In this document: positions 14,051-22,469 of the stretch, piece after piece
How the letters are laid out: each line of letters starts with the position of its first letter
How positions within the stretch are numbered: position 1 is the first letter of the stretch
Assembly (NCBI GenBank): GCA_947629785.1
Contig: CANRFB010000018.1
Coordinates: 1-42,770 of the forward strand
From: an uncultured Clostridia bacterium
GTDB lineage: Bacteria; Bacillota; Clostridia; Oscillospirales; Ruminococcaceae
Direction: 5' to 3'
DNA: 42,770 nt
Notes under the pieces: model-generated
The model's database searches: none
What the model was told of the DNA's origin: nothing
Seen by the model: the letters and a program-made list of their open reading frames with translations, nothing else
Program-made: the position numbers and the translations under genes

Positions 14051-17000
14051 ATGTTGAAATTTATGTACGATCATAAAGGAAATCTTTCGATATTTACATT
14101 GATAATACTTATACCTGTAATGGTCATTTCAGGTATACTCATTGACTTTGCAAGACTTAACGCAATTAAAGCACAGTCTGCTGCCGTAGCTGAAACATAT
14201 GCTAATTCCTATCTTAGCGTATATGATGAGCTTTTCAATGAACTTTACGGGCTTTTTTCTATTTCAGACACAAAAGAGGGGAAAGCAGCACTTGAAGCAC
14301 TTGAAGGTTATATGCAGGCGGCTTATTCTCCCAACAGCAACAAAGTACAAGGAATACTCGGAGAACAAAAAGAAGGCTCAACATGGGCAAGAGGAAACGA
14401 GCAAGTAACAAAAGCTATTGACAATCTTCTAAAAAAATCAGAAAATTTGCCGGATGATGCACTTTCTCTCATGGGAAGCGGTCTTGCCGGAATTGACGTA
14501 ACAGAATTAAGACCGCTTGTATCAGACGGCAATTATGATGCACTGCAAATGCAGATATCCGAATATGTTAAATTTATAGGTCCCACTGAACTTGCGTTCA
14601 ATGTAGGCGGAAAAGTTGCAGATATGCTGAAAACGCAGAATGCAGCTGAAAATCAAGAGGCAAAAGATGTTGCAAACGCTCTTGACGATTCGGGTAAAAA
14701 TCTGGAATTCATTCAGGAGAAGCAACGAGTTGACAACAAAATAGCAGATATAAATGTAGCAATAAAAGACCTTGCAGAAAGCATGGGTAATTACGAAAAA
14801 AAGGTATCAGAACTTTACAATTCAATAAAAGGTTTTGTCGGAGATGAAGTCAATTCATATTCTAATGCAATAAAGTCGACCGAAAGTGCTTACAACAAAT
14901 TCAAGGCTGTACTTACAAATGTAAAATATATAGATCCTGTTTCAAGTACGAGCGGGGAAGAGGAAGAAGGGAGATTGACTTCTCTTGATGATACGGATAA
15001 AAAGGCTTTATCCGCTTTGTTTGACCGGTACACTACACCTGTCGGGGATTATTATGATAAAGTAGGAAGATATTATTCCTACGAAGACAATATGTTTTTA
15101 AATGCCGGCTCTTTTCGTGATACAGGAGCCATTAAAAGTTACGGAAATGTTGCACTGAAAGTTGCTGAATTAGATGCTGCAATAGTAGATCTAAAACTTA
15201 AAGCAGAGTCGCTTAATGGTATCTATAATGGTATAGAACAGGATATAAAAAAACTGATAGATCATGCTCGTGAACTTGAAAATGAAGGTTCTCTCGAAGA
15301 AGGCTTTACAGACCAGTTGGAAAATGGTGAGTACAAGGCACTTCTTGAACCTGATTCCGATAACCCGCTTTACTACATCAAACAATACGATTTTTATCAA
15401 TTGTCACTTAATATTTTGGCTTATACTAATAACGTTATAGATAAAATACTTACTGCAGCACTTTTTGTGTTTACGGGTGATGGCGCAACTTTAGGTTTTG
15501 ATCTTATGTTTATCGGCGATTTTAAGGGCTTATCAACATATGATCTATATCTTGAGAGCACATATGATGATCTTAAGGAATTAAAAAAATATTTATGCGA
15601 TAGTAATAAAAATTTATCAGATCCTGAAGTTGTGAGATTGATAAAAAAGCTGAAACTCTCTAATAATGCAGCTGTACAAAATGATACAACTAACAAATTT
15701 GAGTTAATAACAGGTACTTCTTTCAGCCAAAAATCCAATAAGGAAAATGCTTATCTTCTTAGCAGCAGCACAAAGCTTGATAATTTTTATAAAAAATTTG
15801 AGGATGGTTCGGAAAATAAACTTAATTTTGGCACAGAAATGAAAAATATGTACAAAACATTGAAATCGTATAATGTTACTATTGAGGGAACAGAAAAACA
15901 AAAGGAAAAGCAGAAAAATATAAACAAACTTACATCAGCTTTAGAGAGCTTATATAATACGCTTACTTCTCCGGCGATCCCACGCTGCAGCAGAATACTT
16001 CCGGAAAATATTTCGTCTGTCGGGGCTATGAACAAAAGTGCATCCGTTGATTTTAAAAATGTTGCAAATGGCGGAGATAGTATTCCGTCGATCCAGAACT
16101 GGGGTCTGGATTTTGAAAATAAGATAATGCTTATGATGTATAATTACGGTATGTTTACCTGCCAGACAAGCGATAAAAAATTTGATGAGAGCGAAAATAA
16201 AATTAAAGTTGAAGCCCCCGTGTCATATCAGGGGATCACAATGGCAAAAGACAGCGGAAACGGACTTGAGATAGACGGTTGTGATGTTTCTGATACAAAT
16301 TTTATGCTTTACGGTGAATTGGAATACATTCTTTGCGGAAATCGCAAATATTCTGATAATTTCTACACTGTTGTGGGAATTCTGGCGCTGCTTAGATTTG
16401 TACCGAACTATCTGAGTACATATAAAATAACCGCAATTGACAATATTGCTGTAGGTATAAGAAGTGCGCTTTCATGGTGTCCGATCGCTGCAATAGCTGC
16501 GGAACAACTTTTCAGAGTTGTAATAGCCGGACTTGAAAGTTACGCGGATCTTGCGCTTTTGTATCAAGGACGCGCAGTGGCATTTTTTAAGCGTTCGGCT
16601 TCGGATCTTTCAATGATGGAATTAATTGACAGCGCCGCAAAGGATTTCACAGACGCCGGATTCAGTCTTGATGAACTCAAAAATGATTCAAAAACTCAAG
16701 GCAGCGATGGGAATAATTTTAAGATCACTTACTCACAATATCTGCTTATAGCAACGTTGCTTTTTGTAAATCAAGATACTATGATAAAACGAACGGCTGA
16801 TCTTATAGAGGTAAATATGAACTATGTTATCAATAGCAATATTGGTCATGACCCTGAAGGACTTGAAACTATTAACATGAGTGGTGAAGACGCATTCCTA
16901 CTCAGCAATGCAAATACTGCTGTTGCAGTAACAGTTTACGGTAAAAAAGATCTCATGTTTGTAGGTGATATGGGTACAAGCGTTTTCAACACTTCCGGCG

Positions 17001-17098
17001 ATGAGTATGCTGAAGTGAACGATTTTGCAAGAAGTATGGTCAGTGATACAGATAGATACAATAATACATTCAAATATACTGTTGTAAGAGAATACTGA
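14051..17098 (+). CDS. Very large TadG-like pilus-associated protein
   Basis: A 1015-residue protein. The N-terminus DHKGNLSIFTLIILIPVMVISGILIDFARL is a TadE/TadG-type membrane helix, with Phe in place of the +5 Glu. The remainder is predicted extracellular, with long helical, coiled-coil-like stretches (about residues 195-300 and 345-420), and possible additional hydrophobic helices near residues 455-480, 775-795 and 805-840. It is far longer than the classical TadG. GGGAGG gives a good ribosome site. It lies between two TadE-like genes, so a structural role in the pilus base or tip is likely. The specific function is unknown. Confidence 0.7.
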   Translation: MLKFMYDHKGNLSIFTLIILIPVMVISGILIDFARLNAIKAQSAAVAETYANSYLSVYDELFNELYGLFSISDTKEGKAALEALEGYMQAAYSPNSNKVQGILGEQKEGSTWARGNEQVTKAIDNLLKKSENLPDDALSLMGSGLAGIDVTELRPLVSDGNYDALQMQISEYVKFIGPTELAFNVGGKVADMLKTQNAAENQEAKDVANALDDSGKNLEFIQEKQRVDNKIADINVAIKDLAESMGNYEKKVSELYNSIKGFVGDEVNSYSNAIKSTESAYNKFKAVLTNVKYIDPVSSTSGEEEEGRLTSLDDTDKKALSALFDRYTTPVGDYYDKVGRYYSYEDNMFLNAGSFRDTGAIKSYGNVALKVAELDAAIVDLKLKAESLNGIYNGIEQDIKKLIDHARELENEGSLEEGFTDQLENGEYKALLEPDSDNPLYYIKQYDFYQLSLNILAYTNNVIDKILTAALFVFTGDGATLGFDLMFIGDFKGLSTYDLYLESTYDDLKELKKYLCDSNKNLSDPEVVRLIKKLKLSNNAAVQNDTTNKFELITGTSFSQKSNKENAYLLSSSTKLDNFYKKFEDGSENKLNFGTEMKNMYKTLKSYNVTIEGTEKQKEKQKNINKLTSALESLYNTLTSPAIPRCSRILPENISSVGAMNKSASVDFKNVANGGDSIPSIQNWGLDFENKIMLMMYNYGMFTCQTSDKKFDESENKIKVEAPVSYQGITMAKDSGNGLEIDGCDVSDTNFMLYGELEYILCGNRKYSDNFYTVVGILALLRFVPNYLSTYKITAIDNIAVGIRSALSWCPIAAIAAEQLFRVVIAGLESYADLALLYQGRAVAFFKRSASDLSMMELIDSAAKDFTDAGFSLDELKNDSKTQGSDGNNFKITYSQYLLIATLLFVNQDTMIKRTADLIEVNMNYVINSNIGHDPEGLETINMSGEDAFLLSNANTAVAVTVYGKKDLMFVGDMGTSVFNTSGDEYAEVNDFARSMVSDTDRYNNTFKYTVVREY

Positions 17099-17110
17099 TG
17101 AGGTGAGACA

Positions 17111-17989
17111 ATGATTTTTTCTTCCGATAATGAAAAAGGCGCATTGTTTGTTGAAGGTGCAATTGTTCTTCCTATGATCATGATACTTATGATGATATTC
17201 ATGTACATGGTAAATATTTTTGTTGTACAGACTTATATACAATATGCTTTGAATCAGACAGTATCTGAACTCGGCAACTATACCGAATATCTTAATTATC
17301 TTGGTATAATTGACATTAGTAATGACATTAACAGCAATTTAAAAAAAGCAAGCATAACTTCACAGGATAACATAAAAAAAGTTTCTGATACTTTTAATGG
17401 GATCGTTGGTATGTTTAATGAAAATGACAATTTAGAAAATTCCGAGGCTTCAACTCCTATCAATTGGAATACGTTGTTCAGCAGCAGCGGAACCGTTCAG
17501 GAATTTTATTCAATGGCGACCGAATATAAAAATAAACCGTTCAGTTTGCTTGTACAATTGATCTCAGGGCCGGGTATATCTCTTGCAGATGGAGTACATC
17601 AGTATCTTGGAGCCGCTCTCGGAAAAATGATGATGTTCAAATATGCTGATAATGATATGATCAAAAATTTAGGTGTGGTGTCATGCGATTATAATGGTTA
17701 CAGTTCCGCCGGATATTTGGAAGGCATTGACGGTCTTGATTTTTCAGGCTCAAGCTTTCTTGGAAATGAAGATAGCAGGATAATTGATATAATCGTTGTT
17801 TACAGAATAAAATTCCCTGTAAATATTGCAAGATTTGCAGGCGCTGATGAAGGAAGTAAATTATATAATAATTCTTTATGTGTTGTTCAGCGTGCCACAG
17901 GGTATGGCTGGATAAACGGTGATGGCAAGGCGAAAGGCAGCTATAACGGAAAAGATAAAAAAGGATTAATGAATTCATTGATAAATTAA
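17111..17989 (+). CDS. Second TadE-like minor pseudopilin
   Basis: A 292-residue protein beginning MIFSSDNEKGALFVEGAIVLPMIMILMMIFMYMVNIF. The leader, cleavage glycine, Glu at +5 and hydrophobic helix match TadE-type pseudopilins and resemble the protein at 13383. The extracellular part shows no motif that I recognise. It follows the TadG-like gene by 12 nt in the same operon and is presumably cleaved by the peptidase encoded next. Two TadE-like proteins together with a TadG-like giant suggest a minor-pilin complex at the pilus tip or base. Confidence 0.75.
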   Translation: MIFSSDNEKGALFVEGAIVLPMIMILMMIFMYMVNIFVVQTYIQYALNQTVSELGNYTEYLNYLGIIDISNDINSNLKKASITSQDNIKKVSDTFNGIVGMFNENDNLENSEASTPINWNTLFSSSGTVQEFYSMATEYKNKPFSLLVQLISGPGISLADGVHQYLGAALGKMMMFKYADNDMIKNLGVVSCDYNGYSSAGYLEGIDGLDFSGSSFLGNEDSRIIDIIVVYRIKFPVNIARFAGADEGSKLYNNSLCVVQRATGYGWINGDGKAKGSYNGKDKKGLMNSLIN

Positions 17990-18021
17990 ATTTTTATACG
18001 ATCGGAGAATGTATAAATATT

Positions 18022-18669
18022 ATGAATATACTTATTGCCGCTGCGGCTGCTGTGATATTTTATATTGCTCTTTGCTGTACAATGAACAGGTATTTTGAGA
18101 CCGGGATCAAGCTGCCGGGCTCTCTGATATATTCAGAGAAAAATATTACAATTATTTGTGCCGCGGAAGCAGTAATATCATGCACGGGGCTTTACTTCGG
18201 AACGGACAGCAACTCTTTTTTCAGACTTATATTATTTTATGTACTCTGTATTTTTCTTGCCGCTGCGGCTTTGATCGACATTAAAAAAAGAATAATACCC
18301 AATCGTCTTGTATTTATTCTTTTTTGCGTATGGATATTATATATAGTAATAATGATAATAATATCTTCGGGCAACGGTGTATCCGAACTTATAAATTCTA
18401 TTACCGGAGCAGTTTTTTCAATGTTTGTTTTCGGGATCGGCTATCTCCTTATGAAAAACAAACTTGGCGGCGGAGATGTTAAATTAACGGTGGTTATGGG
18501 ACTTATTCTCACGGGAGACGCTATTTTCGGAGCGCTGATGTATGCGTTGGTGCTTAGTCTAATATTTGCGGCAATTGCTCTTATTTCAAAAAAAATGACG
18601 ATTAAGGATAGTATGCCGTTTGCGCCTTTTTTGTTTTTAGGCACGGCAGCCGCTATTGCTGTAATGTAA
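18022..18669 (+). CDS. tadV: Prepilin peptidase TadV/CpaA (A24 family)
   Basis: A 215-residue polytopic membrane protease of about six helices. The two catalytic aspartates of GxGD aspartic peptidases are D86 in LIDIKKRIIPNRL and D152 in GGGDVKL. It lacks the N-terminal methylase domain of PilD, as expected for TadV. It should cut the Flp pilin and the TadE-like proteins encoded just upstream on the cytoplasmic side of the membrane. GGAGA precedes the ATG by a suitable distance. Confidence 0.92.
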   Translation: MNILIAAAAAVIFYIALCCTMNRYFETGIKLPGSLIYSEKNITIICAAEAVISCTGLYFGTDSNSFFRLILFYVLCIFLAAAALIDIKKRIIPNRLVFILFCVWILYIVIMIIISSGNGVSELINSITGAVFSMFVFGIGYLLMKNKLGGGDVKLTVVMGLILTGDAIFGALMYALVLSLIFAAIALISKKMTIKDSMPFAPFLFLGTAAAIAVM

Positions 18670-18684
18670 AGGAGATATTTTAAT

Positions 18685-19992
18685 ATGCAAAAATATAAAC
18701 TTATGCTTATATTGCCGTTTGTTATACTGGTCATTATCGCATTGGGAAATCTCAGTTCCGGCAATGAAGAAGAGGATTTGTTGGCGCAGCAGGAAACTCT
18801 TATCGAGGAAGCAGACGCGTTTGCTGCGGATCAGATATATACCAGAGCATCGGAACGGCTGAAACAGGCTATTGCTTTGAACGTAGGCGATATTGACGGT
18901 ATTGAAGCAAAACTATGTGAATATTACATTGCCGACGAGAATTATAATGACTGGCTTTCACTTGTTGCAAAGCGCATGAGTAAGGCATCGGCTTCCGAAG
19001 CCGAAATAGTTTCGGCAATAGAATATTATCGCGATGAAAAAAAGTATGATAAAATGCTGTCTACAATTGACAGCGGTCTGGAACTTTATCCCGATTCGCA
19101 AAAAATGGTGGAAATAAGAGACTCTCTGATATATTCGTATTCATATTCCGATCTTAAATATGATGATGCGGCTCCGGCGTTCGACGGAAAAAGAGCTGTG
19201 TCTAAAGACGGAAAGTGGGGGTATAGTTTATCAAATAGCGGCAGTCAGTTTGAATTTGATTATGATAAAGCGGTATCATTCTGTGAAGATATGGCTGCGG
19301 TTTACAGTTCGGGACAGGCGATCATGATAGATGATAATATGAAACGTTATTCGGTGTGCCATGACAATACCGTTGATGGTGTATTTATTTATGACGGAAA
19401 TATGGCTGTCCTTACCGCGGGAAGTAAATATGTTTTATGCGACAAGGAAATGGAAATAGTAGGCGAACCTTATGACTTTATCGGAACAATAGCTGATGGT
19501 CTTCGTCCCGTACAAACCGGAGACAAGTGGATGTTCTTGGACGAAAAAGGCAAAAAAACCGATCTGGACGGATATGATGGCATTGCTCTTAATGATAGGT
19601 ATGAAGCCTTTTTTAACAAAATAGCATTTGTTTCGGAAAACGGATCGTATAAAATGATCGGTACTGACGGTGAACCGATAAATGACGCCGTATTTGAGGA
19701 CGCATATCCGTTTATGGAAAAAAATTCATATGCGGCAGTAAAACAAAATAATAAATGGGGATTTGCAAACGAAAAAGGAGAAATAGTTATCCCATGCCAA
19801 TATGATGAGGCAAAGTCATTTTCATACGGATTGGCTGCTGTAAAAACAGGTGATAAATGGGGATATATTGACCGTAACGGCAAGATAATAATACCTGCGG
19901 AATATTTATCGGCGGAACCGTTCAGAGACAGTCAGGCATTGGTAAAGAGTGACGACGGTCTGGGATCGATATTACTTGATTATTATAAATAA
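18685..19992 (+). CDS. Membrane-anchored WG-repeat protein
   Basis: A 435-residue protein. An N-terminal hydrophobic anchor (MLILPFVILVIIALGNL) is followed by a helical, TPR-like segment (about residues 30-150), then repeated beta units with the WG signature: GKWGYSLS, DKWMFLDEKGKKTDL, NKWGFANEKGEIVIP, DKWGYIDRNGKIIIP. WG repeats form beta solenoids or propellers. The function is not established, but such proteins often lie beside clostridial Tad loci. It is probably exposed outside the membrane, where it could bind pilus or wall components (inference). It lies between the prepilin peptidase and the FHA gene, with GGAGA before the ATG. Confidence 0.75.
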   Translation: MQKYKLMLILPFVILVIIALGNLSSGNEEEDLLAQQETLIEEADAFAADQIYTRASERLKQAIALNVGDIDGIEAKLCEYYIADENYNDWLSLVAKRMSKASASEAEIVSAIEYYRDEKKYDKMLSTIDSGLELYPDSQKMVEIRDSLIYSYSYSDLKYDDAAPAFDGKRAVSKDGKWGYSLSNSGSQFEFDYDKAVSFCEDMAAVYSSGQAIMIDDNMKRYSVCHDNTVDGVFIYDGNMAVLTAGSKYVLCDKEMEIVGEPYDFIGTIADGLRPVQTGDKWMFLDEKGKKTDLDGYDGIALNDRYEAFFNKIAFVSENGSYKMIGTDGEPINDAVFEDAYPFMEKNSYAAVKQNNKWGFANEKGEIVIPCQYDEAKSFSYGLAAVKTGDKWGYIDRNGKIIIPAEYLSAEPFRDSQALVKSDDGLGSILLDYYK

Positions 19993-20014
19993 TGTTTTGA
20001 AAGGAATTGATATT

Positions 20015-21373
20015 ATGAATACGGAAGGCTATAAGATCGTAAATTCTCTTGCTAACAATACCTTGCATATTCCTAAAAAACGAGACGGAAGATATGACGA
20101 GCTGGCTTTGAAAATTTTTCGGAATGACTGCCCATATTTTTCTGCTCCGGTAAATGAAGTTACAATAAACGGCGAATCGTTTTTTAAATATGAACTCGGT
20201 AGTTTCAAACCTATAGAAAACTTGATAATGAAAATGTCCGGAAGTGAATTTATCAAGCTTTTGAAAAATCTTATAAATCCTATGATCGAATGTACCGATT
20301 GGATGATCGACAGCCATTATTTCACGTTGACGCCGCAGCTGGTATTTGTAGGTTCTTATGATTATAATGTAAGATATGTATATTCTTTTGATATTGACAA
20401 TTATTGTTCAGATGCTGAAATATCGGCTTTTTTTGCGGATATTATAAAAAATGTACGATTGACGGATTCCGCGGAACTTAATAATATTTTGCTGCGTATG
20501 GTTGTTGACGGAAATGTTTCTGTAGCATCGCTGCTTGACTTGATAAGAAAATATGATGATAAAAGTGCAAGAGATATTCCTGTACAAAAAGAAATCCCGC
20601 CTCAGAAAGAACCTGTACGTCAACCGCAGCGAACCGTTTCCGAGCCAACGAATATACCTGTTCATAAGGAACAGAAAAATGATGTTAAATTTTCTAAGAT
20701 CATACCTAATTCCATAGCTAAGCCCGAAAAGCAAGAACCTAAGCAAGAACCTGCGGAAACAAGATCCGATCCTAACCCGCTTTCATCTGAAAGAGACAGG
20801 GCTATGGAAGAACTTTTCGGCGGGAAAAAGTCCGCTTCCAAGCCGGTTCAGAAATCGAAAGAAAAAAATAAGGAGAAGAACAAGGATTCTATACTGTCTT
20901 TCCTTAAAAAGGACAAGATCGTTCCGAATAAAGGCCCTGCCGCAAGCAGTAATTTTACGGAAATACCCTCAAATGAAGAAACGGTTTTTGCTGGCGCATA
21001 CGATCAGGACGGAGTTACGGAAATTGCCGGTGCAGACCCTTACCTTATTCTTAAAGAAAATAACGGTCCTCTTGACGCTCCGAAAAGAATTGAACTTTCT
21101 TTTGATGCAAACGGCGAAATGTATATAGGCAGGCAGTCGGAAAGTTCAAATTACTTCGGATATAAATTCAGTGCTGATTTTAAAAAGATAAGCCGCCGTC
21201 ATGTGCTTATAAAGCGTGTTGGTTCGGAATATTCCGTGACGGATATGAATTCGGCAAATAAGACGTTTATCAACGGACAAATTATTCAGCCGAATTCGGC
21301 ATACACAATTTCAGACGGGGATAGCATCGTATTCGGCGACAGCTTGTATGTTTATGAATTCAAAGAAATGTAA
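20015..21373 (+). CDS. FHA-domain protein, phosphothreonine reader of the Tad locus
   Basis: A 452-residue cytoplasmic protein. The N-terminal part (about 1-190) matches the domain typical of FHA proteins next to clostridial Tad genes (DUF6382-like, from memory). A long Pro/Lys/Glu-rich linker (about 190-310) contains QEPKQEP and KSKEKNKEKNK. The C-terminal FHA domain (about 368-440) shows the phosphopeptide-binding residues GRQ, SRRH and NKTFING. A TVFAGAYDQDGVTEIAG stretch just before the FHA domain offers threonines that a kinase could modify. AAAGGAA supports ATG 20015, and the frame's longer form overlaps the previous gene. With the adjoining phosphatase and kinase it forms a phosphothreonine signalling set. 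Confidence 0.85.
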   Translation: MNTEGYKIVNSLANNTLHIPKKRDGRYDELALKIFRNDCPYFSAPVNEVTINGESFFKYELGSFKPIENLIMKMSGSEFIKLLKNLINPMIECTDWMIDSHYFTLTPQLVFVGSYDYNVRYVYSFDIDNYCSDAEISAFFADIIKNVRLTDSAELNNILLRMVVDGNVSVASLLDLIRKYDDKSARDIPVQKEIPPQKEPVRQPQRTVSEPTNIPVHKEQKNDVKFSKIIPNSIAKPEKQEPKQEPAETRSDPNPLSSERDRAMEELFGGKKSASKPVQKSKEKNKEKNKDSILSFLKKDKIVPNKGPAASSNFTEIPSNEETVFAGAYDQDGVTEIAGADPYLILKENNGPLDAPKRIELSFDANGEMYIGRQSESSNYFGYKFSADFKKISRRHVLIKRVGSEYSVTDMNSANKTFINGQIIQPNSAYTISDGDSIVFGDSLYVYEFKEM

Positions 21374-21393
21374 TGTTTCGGAGGAGAGCTGCT

Positions 21394-22095
21394 ATGAATT
21401 ACATATATGGAGCTTTCAGTGATATAGGCATTTCCCGTCCGAATAACGAGGACAGCTTTTTTGCGGGAGAATGCAGTACAGATATACCTATTTTTATTGG
21501 TATTGTCTGTGATGGTATAGGCAGTCTTAGAGACGGTGAGGTTGCTTCGGGAAGCATAACTGAAAGCGTAAAGGAATGGACTTTGCATTTAAAGAGCGGC
21601 AGTACGTTTGAACAGGTCACAATGTCATTTTTGGAGCATATTTATGCGCTTAATGAAAAAATATGCCGCCACAGCAAGGTGAATTCACTTGAAACAGGCA
21701 GTACAATGTCCGCCGTAATTGTCAGCGGAGAAAATTTTATGGCAGCAAATGTAGGTGACAGCAGGGTTTATCACATTCTTAAAAAAATCGAACAGGTTAC
21801 GGAAGATGATGTTTTGCCTTCTGACGGAAATAAGCGGGGCGCATTAAGACAATGTATAGGTTTTAATGAGAAATTGTTTATAAATACTTATTACGGACGC
21901 ATAAATAAAAAAGAAAGCCTGCTTGTGTGTTCGGACGGATTTTACAAACAGATGGATCAGAAGCGTATTGCAAAAAAATGCCGTGGTATCAGTCGTCATA
22001 CCAATGTCGGAAAAGTGATCAAAAAGGAAATAGAACGCATGAAAAAATCCGGTGAACGTGATAATATCACTGCGTATATTATAAAGTGCTTATGA
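21394..22095 (+). CDS. PP2C-family Ser/Thr protein phosphatase
   Basis: A 233-residue PPM/PP2C phosphatase. Metal-binding and catalytic motifs are visible: SRPNNEDSFF, VCDGIGSLRDGEVAS, ANVGDSRVYHI, LLVCSDGFYKQM and RDNITAYI. It should remove phosphate from Ser/Thr in targets of the nearby kinase, including perhaps the FHA protein. GGAGGAG at 21380-21386 supports ATG 21394, not the upstream in-frame ATG at 21373 that overlaps the fha stop. Its stop overlaps the start of the tiny frameshifted ORF (22092). Confidence 0.92.
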   Translation: MNYIYGAFSDIGISRPNNEDSFFAGECSTDIPIFIGIVCDGIGSLRDGEVASGSITESVKEWTLHLKSGSTFEQVTMSFLEHIYALNEKICRHSKVNSLETGSTMSAVIVSGENFMAANVGDSRVYHILKKIEQVTEDDVLPSDGNKRGALRQCIGFNEKLFINTYYGRINKKESLLVCSDGFYKQMDQKRIAKKCRGISRHTNVGKVIKKEIERMKKSGERDNITAYIIKCL

Positions 22096-22237
22096 GTAAG
22101 AGAAAAAAATAATAATATTTATTTTTATAATAGTTCTGATATTACTGATCATCATATTCAGGTATCAAATTTATGGATGGTTTGATGACATATTCGGGAG
22201 GATCGGTCCCGGCGGTCTTTTAGATGATTATACATGA
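22092..22237 (+). pseudogene. Small membrane protein with a frameshift in an A7 run
   Basis: ATG 22092 overlaps the phosphatase stop (ATGA), as in a coupled operon gene, but after MSKRKK it meets TAA. One extra A in the run of seven A at 22103-22109 would open a 48-residue protein: MSKRKK, a very hydrophobic helix (IIIFIFIIVLILLIIIF), then RYQIYGWFDDIFGRIGPGG and LLDDYT before TGA 22235. The basic N-terminus, helix and conserved-looking tail indicate a real gene. The break may be a sequencing error, a null allele, a phase-variable homopolymer or a site of polymerase slippage. Confidence 0.5.
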
Positions 22238-22302
22238 AATGCTTTATTTAAGCGGTAATCGTGTTTTCAGCCCGGAGATCATATTAAGTATTGGAGTGTT
22301 TT

Positions 22303-22458
22303 ATGTTGGATCTTTACGGTGAAGAATTGCTGAACGCAGGCATAGTTTTGCTTGTTATACTTCTGATCGCGGCGGCGATATTTTCGGTATATTTCTTTTT
22401 ATCGGGGGCGCGGCTTAAAAAGCGTCTTGAAGATGAATACGGCAAGAAAAATAAGTAG
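22303..22458 (+). CDS. 51-residue single-pass membrane protein
   Basis: A short frame, MLDLYGEELLNAGIVLLVILLIAAAIFSVYFFLSGARLKKRLEDEYGKKNK. It has an acidic outer N-terminus, one membrane helix at about residues 12-33 and a charged cytoplasmic tail. GGAG lies 6 nt before the ATG, and the stop is 11 nt before the kinase start. Compact operon spacing supports it being real. The topology suggests a small partner or regulator of the kinase or the pilus platform. The family is not recognised. Confidence 0.55.
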   Translation: MLDLYGEELLNAGIVLLVILLIAAAIFSVYFFLSGARLKKRLEDEYGKKNK

Positions 22459-22469
22459 CGGGGGATATT

